27,385 nucleotides of DNA, from NCBI GenBank assembly GCA_021807065.1, contig JAKAPO010000003.1, positions 1-27,385 on the forward strand, read 5' to 3'. Every line of letters begins with the position of its first letter. The first letter of the stretch is position 1. This stretch comes from a bacterium. Lineage in GTDB: Bacteria > Vulcanimicrobiota > Vulcanimicrobiia > Vulcanimicrobiales > Vulcanimicrobiaceae. Below, piece after piece: positions 8,767 through 16,532 of the stretch. The position numbers were made by a program, and so were the translations under genes. Under the pieces are notes generated by a model. It made no database searches and was not told the DNA's origin. It worked only from the letters and a program-made list of their open reading frames with translations.

Positions 8767-9521
8767 TACTGCGGCGCTTTCGCCTCGGCCGTCGGCAACC
8801 CCCCGGTGACCGCGATTACAGCTCCGGTGATGAAGTCACGTTCGGGCGCCAGCAGGAAACGCACGACGTCTGCGACGTCTTCGAACGAACCGGCGCGCCC
8901 GCGAGGATTCGGTGCGGCGATGGAGTGCGCATCTTCGCGCGTGATGCGCTTGTCGCGAATGTCGCCTGGCTCGATGACGTTGACGGTGATGCCGAAGCGC
9001 GCCTCCTCGAGCGCGAGCGCGCGCGCAAATGCGGCCACCGCACTCTTCGCGGCACCGTAGAGCGACAGGCCGACGGCCGGTTGGGTTTGTGCTGAACCAT
9101 TGGCGCCGAAGAAGATCAGCCGACCGAACCGTGCCTCGCGCATGGCCGGCAATACCGCTCGCGCCGTGAAGATCGCGCTCTCGAGGTTGCCCGCGATCAT
9201 CTCTCGGCACTCTTGCGGCGTCGTGCGCGCGAAGCGTTTCACCACGATGGGCCCGACGGCGTGAACGAGCGTATCGAACGGTCCTTCCTTCTCGACGACC
9301 GCAGCGAGCGCCGCCGCGATCGCGGCTCCGTCGCCGCAAAAATCGATGCGATGCGCGCTTGCCGTCGCGCCGGCGGCACGAATCGCCGCAACGGTCTCGT
9401 CGGGGGACGTCGTGCGGAAGGTAATCGCAACGTGTGCAAAGCCGTCGCGCGCGATCGCCGGCGCGATACCTGCAGCGAGTCCGGCGGCGGCTCCGGTAAC
9501 GAGCGCCCTTCGCGAGCCCAT
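8766..9521 (-). CDS. Short-chain dehydrogenase/reductase, atypical FabG-like
   Basis: 251 residues, the usual SDR length. The Rossmann loop reads TGAAAGLAAG, so the third Gly of the classical TGxxxGxG is Ala. NNAG is replaced by HAVG. The catalytic pair YGAAK is intact, followed by ALALEEARFGITVNVIEPGDI and the closing ITGAVIAVTGG. The usual catalytic-Ser block reads FFGANGSAQ, with Ser twelve rather than thirteen residues before the Tyr. A related divergent group in Firmicutes (ytkK-like) has a similarly altered block, from memory. It is probably NAD(P)-dependent, but the substrate is unknown and it should not be called FabG. It is the first gene of the co-directional block ending at position 1, and its stop overlaps the aminopeptidase start. 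The next gene upstream ends 32 bases away. Confidence 0.9.
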   Translation of the reverse strand: MGSRRALVTGAAAGLAAGIAPAIARDGFAHVAITFRTTSPDETVAAIRAAGATASAHRIDFCGDGAAIAAALAAVVEKEGPFDTLVHAVGPIVVKRFARTTPQECREMIAGNLESAIFTARAVLPAMREARFGRLIFFGANGSAQTQPAVGLSLYGAAKSAVAAFARALALEEARFGITVNVIEPGDIRDKRITREDAHSIAAPNPRGRAGSFEDVADVVRFLLAPERDFITGAVIAVTGGLPTAEAKAPQ

Positions 9522-9553
9522 GCGACGTCTTTGCCGCTATGGTACCGCCGTCC

Positions 9554-9999
9554 CTATGGCGTTACAGCGAAGCTCCAACCGTCGGAGATGCGCTGCCCCG
9601 ACCGCATGACGCCGCTCACGCGGACGGTATGCGTACCGATGGTCAACTCAAAGCCCATCGGCCCAACCTGCGTGATCTCGGTAACGTTACGGCCGTCCAG
9701 CCACACGCGTATCGTGGAGGCGCGCATGGGATGTTTGAACGAGGCGTTGATCAGCGGATATGGCACCGAGGTCCGACCCCAAGGGAAGGGCCGGTGCAGC
9801 AGCGCATGGCCCGCATCAGCCGAGGCCGGTGCAGCAGCGCATGGCCCGCATCAGCCGAGGCCGGTCCCGGCCGTTGCGGCGAGGTTCCCGGTCGGTACGG
9901 GGGCGTCTGGCGCTGCGCACTTGCACCGGCAAATGCGCTGAGCACGAGAGAAAGAGCGAGGGCAGAGATTGCGAGATATCTCGCTCGCATCATTCCCAT
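9554..9999 (-). pseudogene. Small secreted Ig-like domain protein, frame broken by a 35-bp tandem duplication
   Basis: The 5' part encodes a signal peptide (RARYLAISALALSLVLSAFA, then GASAQ) and a Pro-rich linker. The 3' part, in another frame, encodes an Ig-like beta-sandwich segment (STIRVWLDGRNVTEITQ, FELTIGTHTVRVSG, DGWSFAVTP) of a type frequent in bacterial surface proteins. The frames differ by exactly the length of a 35-bp unit present twice in tandem at 9791-9860. Removing one copy joins signal peptide, linker and Ig domain into a continuous 136-codon frame. As written, the 5' frame runs into unrelated residues and stops near 9751. The start is ATG 9999, or the ATGs at 9993 or 9990. 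The gene lies 10 bases after the RND transporter stop and is probably co-transcribed with it. It may be a recent pseudogene, a phase-variable gene or an assembly error. Confidence 0.75.
9791..9865. repeat. 35-bp tandem duplication (2 exact copies plus 5 bp of a third)
   Basis: Copy 1 is 9791-9825 and copy 2 is 9826-9860. Both begin CCGGTGCAGCAGCG and end CAGCCGAGG with no mismatch, and a further CCGGT follows at 9861-9865. The CCGGT at both borders gives the microhomology expected of replication slippage. Because 35 is not a multiple of three, the extra copy shifts the frame of the secreted Ig-like gene. Confidence 0.97.
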
Positions 10000-10009
10000 G
10001 CAAGACGGG

Positions 10010-13000
10010 TTAACTCGTCACAGGCTCCATCTCGACGCGGAGCGCCCGCTGATCGGCGCGTCGCTCGAGCCATCCCATCCAACTGTTGTAGATGGTCGGC
10101 ACGAGGAAGAGCGTTAGGATCAGCGAGCTGAGCAGACCGCCGATGATCACCGTGCCCATCGCCTGGCGCCATTCACCGCCCTCGGCGTATCCGAGCGCGA
10201 GCGGGAGCATGCCGAAGATCATCGCCGCGGTCGTCATGACGATCGGCCGGAACCGAATCGCCGCCGCTTGCATGACGGCATCGTGAACGCGCAACCCGCG
10301 CCGGCGCATCGTATTCGAGTAATCGACGAGCAGAATGCCGTTCTTCGCAACTAGGCCGAAGAGCATGATGACGCCGAGCACCGAGATGATGTTCAACGAT
10401 TGCCCTTGTTGCGGCTCGAGCCTGCCCATCAAAGCGAGGAACATGAGCGCTCCAATGATCGCCAGTGGCACCGAGAGCATGACGATAAGCGGCTCGAGGA
10501 AGGAGCCGTACAGAATCACCATCAGGACGTAGATGAGCGCGAGCGAGGCGACGAGCGCAATTCCCAATCCGAACATCGCCTCGAAAAGTATCTCCGTATT
10601 CCCTTGCGATACGAGCCCGATGCCCGGTGGCAGAAATCCGGGTTCGCTCAACTTCTTCTGGAGCGGTCCGATGATTTGACCCGCGGAGTATCCCGGGAGC
10701 AAATCGGCGTAGACGTTGACGACGCGCTGGCGATTCAAGCGTTCGATCTTTGTGGGTGCCGTCGTCCACGTGAAATTCGCGACGTCGCCGATCGGAATCA
10801 AGTTCCCGGCATTGTTGCGCACCTTGACGTCCTCGAGCATCGCGACGCTGCTGCGGTCCGCCAAGGGCAGTTGCACGCGGACGTCGACGAGCCCGGTCGA
10901 CGTGCGAACTTTCGTCGCAACCGCTCCGTCAACGGCGATGCGCGCGACCTGCGCGACGTCCGAAGGATTGACGCCGAGGAGTTCGCACTTCGCACGATCG
11001 ACATCAATGTTCAGCCGCGGCGCCGCTACTTCTGCACTCGTTTCGACGTTGATCGCACCCGGCAGCGTGCGAAGGTACTGCGCAATCTTCTCCGCGGCCG
11101 GCCCGATGGCGTTGTCGGGTCCGGTGATCGAGTATTGAATATCGGCGCCGTTTCCGCTGGTGTCGCCCGCTACGTTGAGTTGGCCGCCCGGTACCAAGTA
11201 GGCGAGCCTGCGAATCTTGGCCATCGTCGCATTCGTGTCTCTTATGCGGTTGTCTTGCATCGTCGCGGTCATCTGCGCGTAGTTCCCGCCGGTGAAGCTG
11301 CTCCAGCCAACCTGCATTCTGCCGACCGTCGCACTGACCGATTTCACGCCGACGAGTTTCATGACTGCGTTCTCGAGGCTCGTAACGTAGCGGTTCGTCG
11401 TTGCAATCGGCGTGCCCGGCGGATAGCTCACCCTCATATTGATCTCACCGGTCTGCTCCGATGGAAACGGCGCAAAACTCACCTGGCCGAGCGGCAACAT
11501 TACGAGCGCCAAAAAAACCGGCAGCGCAAAAGTCACCGTCGTTAGCTGCCTCTCCGTTCCGAGTGAGCGCAAAAACCGCAGCGGCCAGTTTTGCCATCCG
11601 GCTAAATGCGGGTCGGGCTTCCAGCGCCGCAGCGCCAAACCCACGCCGTGCGCCAGGGCGCATACGATGAGAAGGAAGACATCCATCTTGACCGTTGCGA
11701 TTCCCCCGCCGGCAGCGAGCGTCAGCGCGTTCAGCAGTAGCGCAGCGCACAAGAAGACGATGAACGGCGTGTGGCGCAACGCGAACGGCAGCATCTTGGT
11801 GCGATAGGCTTCGACAATCCTGTCGTAGCGGTGAACGAATGCATTGAGGAGCAGCAGCGCTACGACAAAAATCCCGATGGCGTTTAGGAGGAACCAGCCC
11901 GTCAGCCTCCCGATTGCAAAGAGCCCGACCGCAGCCACGAGCAACGCGATATCGACGCGCCGGTCGTCGAGTGCCAGCAGCCACTTCGGCGTCGCCTCCG
12001 CTCGCTTCACCACGCTCCAATAGGCCGCGAGCATCGGCGTCAACGTGAACGAAACGAGCAACGAGAATAGCGTCGCGCAGACGACGACGGCGGCATATTC
12101 TCGTAGGTACGCTCCGACTATGCCGGAGAGGAACGCGATCGGTAGAAAGACGATAACGTCTACCATCGTGATCGCGATCGCGGCGCCGCCGATCTCTGTT
12201 CGGCCGTTGATCGCTGCGTCCATCGGGTTCTCGCCCATATCGCGATGTCGCGTAATGTTTTCGAGAACGACAATCGAATCGTCCACCAATATTCCAATGA
12301 TGAGAGCCAACCCCATCATCGACATCGAATCGATATGGAATCCGAAGAGCCGCATGAAGATGAACGTCGAGAGAATCGACGTCGGGATCGCGAGAAATAC
12401 GACCAGGGCGTTGCGCCAGGCATGCAAGAAGAGCAGCATCACGATGGCGGTCAGGATGATGCCTTCGATCAGCGACTGACCGACACCGTTGAGCTGCTTG
12501 ACGGTGAAATCGGCAGGAGCCGCCGCTTCGTGGAACTGCAGCTGCGGGAACTGCGCCTGAATCCGTTGCAGGAGCGCACGCAGCTGGTTGGTCGCACGAA
12601 TTTGATCTGCGGTGAGCGTCGGATCGATCTCCATGTAAACGCGCGGCTCGCCGTTGTACGACGAAATCGTGCGCATCTCGACGTGACCGTCGGAAGCAGT
12701 CGCGACGTCGCCGATCTTGAGCGAGGTCACCGGGGCCTGCGCGAGCGCGAACGGCGGCGAGAGCGGGATCTGGAGCAGATCGTTCGCGTTCTGTATGTAC
12801 GAATGAATCTCGACCGTCCCTTCGCGCGTCGGCTGCGTCAGGATGCCGCCCGGTGCGTTCAAATTGTTGTTTGCGACGGCATTGAAAACGTCTTCGAGAG
12901 TCGCGTGTATTCCGTCGAGTTTAGCGGGGTCTGGTTCGACGTGAAACTCGCGCGTCGCCGCACCGTAGACGTTGACATCCTGGACGTCGGGATCTTGCTC

Positions 13001-13498
13001 GATGAGCGGCGTGACCTGCGCGTTGAGCAAGTCCGTGATCTGCGGCTGAGTAAGCGTCTTCGAGCTGACGGCGACCTCGAGTAACGGCGGTTCGGATTGA
13101 CCGGCTTTGAAGACGTCGGGCGGATCCATGTCGCTCGGCATGTAAATGCGCGCTGTGTCTACTCGCCGCTGAACGTCGACCGCGGCAAGATCGAGATTGG
13201 TGCCCACTTGGAACTGCACGACGACGGCCGCGGTCCCTTCCTGCGCGGTCGCGCTCAACTGGTCGAGATACTCGATCCCGGCCATCTGATCTTCGATCGG
13301 CTTGATGACGTTGCGCTCCATGAACTGGGGCGACGCACCCGGATAGCTCGCGCTGACGACCACAACCGGGAAGTCGGTGTTCGGCGGGTTGGAGCTTCGG
13401 CCGAGCAACAGGAACGAGACGACGCCGAACACCGCAAGCGCGACGAAGATCACGGTCGTGATGATCCAGCGGGAGATGGCGAATCGAGTTAGCCACAT
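10010..13498 (-). CDS. RND-family efflux transporter (HAE1/AcrB-like) with extra membrane segments
   Basis: 1162 residues against about 1,040 for typical AcrB relatives. The start MWLTRFAISRWIITTVIFVAL and VVVVSASYPGASPQFME are typical of the hydrophobe/amphiphile efflux group. The TM4 proton-relay pair is in GILVDDSIVVLENI (Asp406-Asp407). The second half has SYPPGTPIATTNRY and the closing LMALMGRLEPQQGQSLN-type and GLVAKNGILLVDY blocks. The excess length lies mostly at residues about 505-650, between TM6 and TM7. Four additional hydrophobic stretches occur there: IALLVAAVGLFAIG, FLLNAIGIFVVALLLLNAF, PFIVFLCAALLLNALTLAA and MDVFLLIVCALAHGVGLAL. An even number would preserve topology. The protein should sit in the inner membrane and export small molecules using proton motive force. 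No periplasmic adaptor or outer-membrane channel gene is adjacent. The upstream neighbour is a tRNA and the downstream one a broken secreted gene. ATG 13498 has only a weak ribosome site. Confidence 0.94.
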   Translation of the reverse strand: MWLTRFAISRWIITTVIFVALAVFGVVSFLLLGRSSNPPNTDFPVVVVSASYPGASPQFMERNVIKPIEDQMAGIEYLDQLSATAQEGTAAVVVQFQVGTNLDLAAVDVQRRVDTARIYMPSDMDPPDVFKAGQSEPPLLEVAVSSKTLTQPQITDLLNAQVTPLIEQDPDVQDVNVYGAATREFHVEPDPAKLDGIHATLEDVFNAVANNNLNAPGGILTQPTREGTVEIHSYIQNANDLLQIPLSPPFALAQAPVTSLKIGDVATASDGHVEMRTISSYNGEPRVYMEIDPTLTADQIRATNQLRALLQRIQAQFPQLQFHEAAAPADFTVKQLNGVGQSLIEGIILTAIVMLLFLHAWRNALVVFLAIPTSILSTFIFMRLFGFHIDSMSMMGLALIIGILVDDSIVVLENITRHRDMGENPMDAAINGRTEIGGAAIAITMVDVIVFLPIAFLSGIVGAYLREYAAVVVCATLFSLLVSFTLTPMLAAYWSVVKRAEATPKWLLALDDRRVDIALLVAAVGLFAIGRLTGWFLLNAIGIFVVALLLLNAFVHRYDRIVEAYRTKMLPFALRHTPFIVFLCAALLLNALTLAAGGGIATVKMDVFLLIVCALAHGVGLALRRWKPDPHLAGWQNWPLRFLRSLGTERQLTTVTFALPVFLALVMLPLGQVSFAPFPSEQTGEINMRVSYPPGTPIATTNRYVTSLENAVMKLVGVKSVSATVGRMQVGWSSFTGGNYAQMTATMQDNRIRDTNATMAKIRRLAYLVPGGQLNVAGDTSGNGADIQYSITGPDNAIGPAAEKIAQYLRTLPGAINVETSAEVAAPRLNIDVDRAKCELLGVNPSDVAQVARIAVDGAVATKVRTSTGLVDVRVQLPLADRSSVAMLEDVKVRNNAGNLIPIGDVANFTWTTAPTKIERLNRQRVVNVYADLLPGYSAGQIIGPLQKKLSEPGFLPPGIGLVSQGNTEILFEAMFGLGIALVASLALIYVLMVILYGSFLEPLIVMLSVPLAIIGALMFLALMGRLEPQQGQSLNIISVLGVIMLFGLVAKNGILLVDYSNTMRRRGLRVHDAVMQAAAIRFRPIVMTTAAMIFGMLPLALGYAEGGEWRQAMGTVIIGGLLSSLILTLFLVPTIYNSWMGWLERRADQRALRVEMEPVTS

Positions 13499-13544
13499 AA
13501 ATCGTAATCGTCGATGGTACGGGTTCCCCCGCCCGTGTGTTTCA

Positions 13545-13628
13545 TGCGCAAGAGAGGACTCGAACCTCCACGAGTTTGCACCCGCTAGCCCCTCAAGCTA
13601 GTGCGTCTACCAATTCCGCCACTTGCGC
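13545..13628 (-). tRNA. tRNA-Leu (anticodon GAG)
   Basis: The 84-nt minus-strand sequence has a seven-pair acceptor stem (GCGCAAG with CTTGCGC), a D-arm containing TTGGTAGACGC, and an anticodon stem CTAGC/GCTAG with loop TTGAGGG, which gives anticodon GAG. The long variable arm is characteristic of tRNA-Leu, and the T-arm contains GGTTCGAGTCC. The discriminator base is A, as expected for Leu. CCA is not encoded. It reads CUC/CUU codons. It lies 46 bases before the RND gene on the same strand. Confidence 0.96.
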
Positions 13629-13719
13629 ACATGGGGCCCCACCCTTGAGGTATGTCGTGTTCGGAGACGCTCGTCGCTCGCCGTCCTGCCCGCTCCTCGG
13701 GCTTTGGTAACTCTACCTT

Positions 13720-14655
13720 CTACTTCATATTCGGGTCAAGGGCATCGCGCAGGCCGTCCCCGATGAAATTGATGGCTAACGTCGTGGCGAGGATGCAGAG
13801 GCCGGGGAAGACGGCCGCCCACCATGCTTGCTCGAGGTTGGCCTGAGAATTGGCGAGCATGTTGCCCCACGACGGCGTCGGCGGTTGGATGCCGAAGCCG
13901 AGAAAATCCAGAACCGATTCGAGGATGATGACGTTGGCGACGTCGAGCGTCGCCTGAACGACGATCGGCGCGACGGTGTTCGGCAGGATGTGCCGGAAGA
14001 TGATGCGCGCGTCGCCGTTGCCTACCGCACGAGCGGCTTCGACGTACTCCCGCTCTCGCAGCGTCAGAAAGTTGGCTCTGACCAATCGAGCTACCGTGGG
14101 CCACGACAGCACGCCAATGATCAGGACGATGGAGCCGAAACCGAGAGCCGCTTTGGTGGATTTCGCCGCGACGATACCGGTCAGCACGAGCAACAGCGGT
14201 AAGATAGGAATCGAAAGAAAGACGTCGGTAACGCGCATCAGGAGATAATCGACGATGCCGCCGTAGTAGCCGGCGAGCGCTCCGAGTAGCGTCCCTATGG
14301 TGATTTCCATGAGCACGGCGGTGACCGCTAGCGTTATCGAGATGCGCGCGCCGTACAAGAGGCGCGAAAACTCGTCGCGTCCGACCTCGTCGGTACCGAG
14401 TACGTGCCCGAAACACTGCGACGAGTTGACAAAGCAAGGCGGCAGCGCCGGACCGTTCCAGTGCGCTTCGTCGATGACATCAGGATTTACTCCGGCGATC
14501 TGCCCAGCGAAGACGGCGCCGAGTAACATGACGAGCAGAACGACGATGCCCGCGACCGCCAAACGGTGACGGCGGAATCGGCGCCAAAACGTGACCTTCG
14601 TAAAAACGACGTCTTCGGAGTCGATTGCGGAGCTTACAGGAGCTGCCGTTGCCAT
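13720..14655 (-). CDS. Peptide-type ABC transporter permease, DppC/OppC family
   Basis: 311 residues. A short cytoplasmic N-terminus with FWRRFRRHRLAVAGIVVL leads into the first helix, followed by a periplasmic loop with HVLGTDEVGRDEFSRLLYGARISI, a signature of OppC/DppC proteins. The EAA loop that contacts the ATPase reads EYVEAARAVGNGDARIIFRHILPN, and LDFLGFGIQPPTPSWGNML is also diagnostic. It forms the inner-membrane channel with the OppB-like partner encoded immediately upstream; the two genes are separated by 7 bases and there is no obvious Shine-Dalgarno, so coupled translation is likely. ATP-binding and solute-binding subunits are not in the window. Substrates of the family include oligopeptides, dipeptides, nickel and some opines; the one here is unknown. 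Confidence 0.95.
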   Translation of the reverse strand: MATAAPVSSAIDSEDVVFTKVTFWRRFRRHRLAVAGIVVLLVMLLGAVFAGQIAGVNPDVIDEAHWNGPALPPCFVNSSQCFGHVLGTDEVGRDEFSRLLYGARISITLAVTAVLMEITIGTLLGALAGYYGGIVDYLLMRVTDVFLSIPILPLLLVLTGIVAAKSTKAALGFGSIVLIIGVLSWPTVARLVRANFLTLREREYVEAARAVGNGDARIIFRHILPNTVAPIVVQATLDVANVIILESVLDFLGFGIQPPTPSWGNMLANSQANLEQAWWAAVFPGLCILATTLAINFIGDGLRDALDPNMK

Positions 14656-14662
14656 AGGGGGC

Positions 14663-15664
14663 TCAGTCGTACTTCACTCTTGGGTCGAGCCAAGCGTAAC
14701 AGATGTCGGCGAGCAGATTGCTGAAGACAACGAGCACCGCGACGAGGCAGAGATACCCCATGAGCAGCGCCATATCGCTCTGCTGGAGCGCATTGATGAA
14801 GAGCCGTCCCATTCCCGGCCAGGCGAAGATGTACTCGGTTACGACTGCGCCGGCGATGAGCGACGGTAGCGAGATCGCGACGATCGTCACGACCGGTATG
14901 AGCGCGTTCTTCAGACCGTGCTTGAGCAGTATCGTGCGGAAAGGCAGACCTTTCGCGGCCGCCGTGCGCATGTAGTCGGCGCCCATGACTTCCAGCATCG
15001 ACGAGCGCGTGAAGCGACTATACAACGCGAGCGATAGGAACGCGAGCGTGATGACCGGTAGGATGAGATGGTCGATACGATCGCCGAGATTGAACGTCTC
15101 GAGCGTCGACATTCCCGCCGACGGAAGCCCGCCGATGCGATATCCGAATCCAACCGGAATGCCGTTCACGGCGAAGCCGAGCTGCAGCATCAGACCAAGC
15201 CAGAATACGGGCATCGACTGTCCGAAGAAAGCAAAGACCGTAACGATGTAATCCCAGATCGAATATGGCAAGACCGCCGAGAAGATGCCGGCGGCCAAAC
15301 CGATCCCGAGCGCGACGACGAACGAGACGCCCATCAACAGAAGCGTCGCCGGCAAGCGCTGGAGGATCGCGTCCAGCACCGGCTCCGCGTTGCTCGTAGA
15401 CCAGCCAAAGTCGCCGGTTAGCACGTGCCCCAACCAGCGGAAATAACGCACGACGAACCAAACCGGTGGCGGAACGCCGGGTGGCGGCGTTACGCCAAGA
15501 TTCCGGCTCAGGCGCTCGATATCGGCTTGCGTGATGTGCGGATTCTGCAGATAGGGTCCAAGCGGTCCACCCGGAGCATTGTTCACGATCACGAACAGAA
15601 TGAACGAGATTAAGATCAGCAACGGGATTGCTTGCAGCGACCGTCGCACGACGTAGTTGAACAC
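14663..15664 (-). CDS. Peptide-type ABC transporter permease, DppB/OppB family
   Basis: 333 residues starting at GTG 15664, with an AGGGCAGG sequence upstream. The N-terminal helix (YVVRRSLQAIPLLILISFILF) followed by APGGP is the standard OppB opening. The central GDFGWS motif, FFGQSMPVFWLGLML and the EAA loop DYMRTAAAKGLPFRTILLKHGLKN support the call, as does TEYIFAWPGMGRLF near the end. It pairs with the downstream OppC-like subunit as an inner-membrane importer core. It starts 12 bases after the stop of the beta-keto acid cleavage enzyme gene, suggesting the transporter brings in a substrate or precursor handled by that enzyme. This link is inference from position only. Confidence 0.95.
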   Translation of the reverse strand: MFNYVVRRSLQAIPLLILISFILFVIVNNAPGGPLGPYLQNPHITQADIERLSRNLGVTPPPGVPPPVWFVVRYFRWLGHVLTGDFGWSTSNAEPVLDAILQRLPATLLLMGVSFVVALGIGLAAGIFSAVLPYSIWDYIVTVFAFFGQSMPVFWLGLMLQLGFAVNGIPVGFGYRIGGLPSAGMSTLETFNLGDRIDHLILPVITLAFLSLALYSRFTRSSMLEVMGADYMRTAAAKGLPFRTILLKHGLKNALIPVVTIVAISLPSLIAGAVVTEYIFAWPGMGRLFINALQQSDMALLMGYLCLVAVLVVFSNLLADICYAWLDPRVKYD

Positions 15665-15676
15665 TGCGCCTGCCCT

Positions 15677-16525
15677 TTACGAAGAGGCCGTAGGAATGCC
15701 TGCCCCCGCATCTCTAGGTTGCAATCCCAGCATCGTGCGGGCTTCGTCGGGTTGCGCGATCGCACGCCCGCTCTCGCGCGCGATACGCGCCACGCGCTCG
15801 ACCAACTCTTCGTTGCGTGCGAGGCGTCCCTTGGTGTAGTAGATGTTGTCCTCGAGCCCAACTCGCACGTGGCCGCCCATTGCGATCGCCACCATCGCCA
15901 TTGGAAGCTGTGCCCGCCCGATGCCCGCAACTGACCACGTGCAATCGGGCGGCAGATCGTCGACGAGATCGCAGAGATTCTGCGCGGTTGCCTCCAGGCC
16001 GCCCGGTACGCCCAAGACGAAGTCGACGTGCTGCGGAAGCGCCAACAGCCCTTCGCGCGCCAGACGCCGCGCGTTTGCGAGATGGCCTTTGTCGAATATC
16101 TCCAGCTCAGGGCGCACGCCGTATCGGTGCATGCTCTCGAGCAGCATGCGCATCAACGGAAAATCGTTCACGAAGACGTCGTCGCCGAAATTGACCGTGC
16201 CGCACGTCAGGCTCGCCATCTCCGGGCGCAGCTCGAGGACCGCAGCGCGTTCCTGCGCGTTCATCCCGATCGCGCCGCCGGTGGAGAACTGCACGATGAG
16301 ATCGCTCGTGGCACGTATTGCTTGATAGGCTTCGCGAAAACGCGCCACTGCGTGCGTGTTAGAGCCATCGTCGTTACGGCAATGAACGTGCACGATCGAA
16401 GCTCCCGCGGCGCGGACTGCAGCTGCAGTCTCTCCCAGCGCCGCCGGCGTTACCGGCAGATACGGCGTCTGATCGGGCATGACTTCGGCACCGACCGGTG
16501 CGCAGGTGATAATCAGCGGATCCAT
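15677..16525 (-). CDS. Beta-keto acid cleavage enzyme (BKACE/Kce family, DUF849)
   Basis: 282 residues, normal for the family. These TIM-barrel zinc enzymes condense a beta-keto acid with acetyl-CoA, giving a CoA ester plus acetoacetate; the founding member acts on 3-keto-5-aminohexanoate in lysine fermentation. Visible features are the opening LIITCAPVGAE, the zinc ligands in IVHVHCRNDDG (His46, His48), the QFSTGG block, and GGHVRVGLEDN with Arg221, Glu225 and Asp226 in the spacing expected of the active site. The gene lies between a KamB-like P-loop protein (8 bases upstream) and oppB (12 bases downstream). The KamB neighbour favours the lysine pathway substrate, but the family is functionally diverse (other substrates include carnitine- and beta-alanine-type keto acids), so the substrate stays open. 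Confidence 0.88.
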   Translation of the reverse strand: MDPLIITCAPVGAEVMPDQTPYLPVTPAALGETAAAVRAAGASIVHVHCRNDDGSNTHAVARFREAYQAIRATSDLIVQFSTGGAIGMNAQERAAVLELRPEMASLTCGTVNFGDDVFVNDFPLMRMLLESMHRYGVRPELEIFDKGHLANARRLAREGLLALPQHVDFVLGVPGGLEATAQNLCDLVDDLPPDCTWSVAGIGRAQLPMAMVAIAMGGHVRVGLEDNIYYTKGRLARNEELVERVARIARESGRAIAQPDEARTMLGLQPRDAGAGIPTASS

Positions 16526-16532
16526 GGGCTAC

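Noticed and set aside
9791..9865. CRISPR-like or phage attachment repeat
   Set aside because: The copies are directly adjacent with no spacer, and the frame analysis explains them as a local duplication within a gene.
13545..13628. tRNA-Leu as an integration site for a mobile element
   Set aside because: No integrase, no repeated tRNA 3' fragment and no foreign-looking genes are nearby.
13688..13702. GCCCG/CGGGC hairpin downstream of oppC as a terminator
   Set aside because: On the minus strand, where it would act, no T-run follows the stem. The short T-run is only on the plus side.
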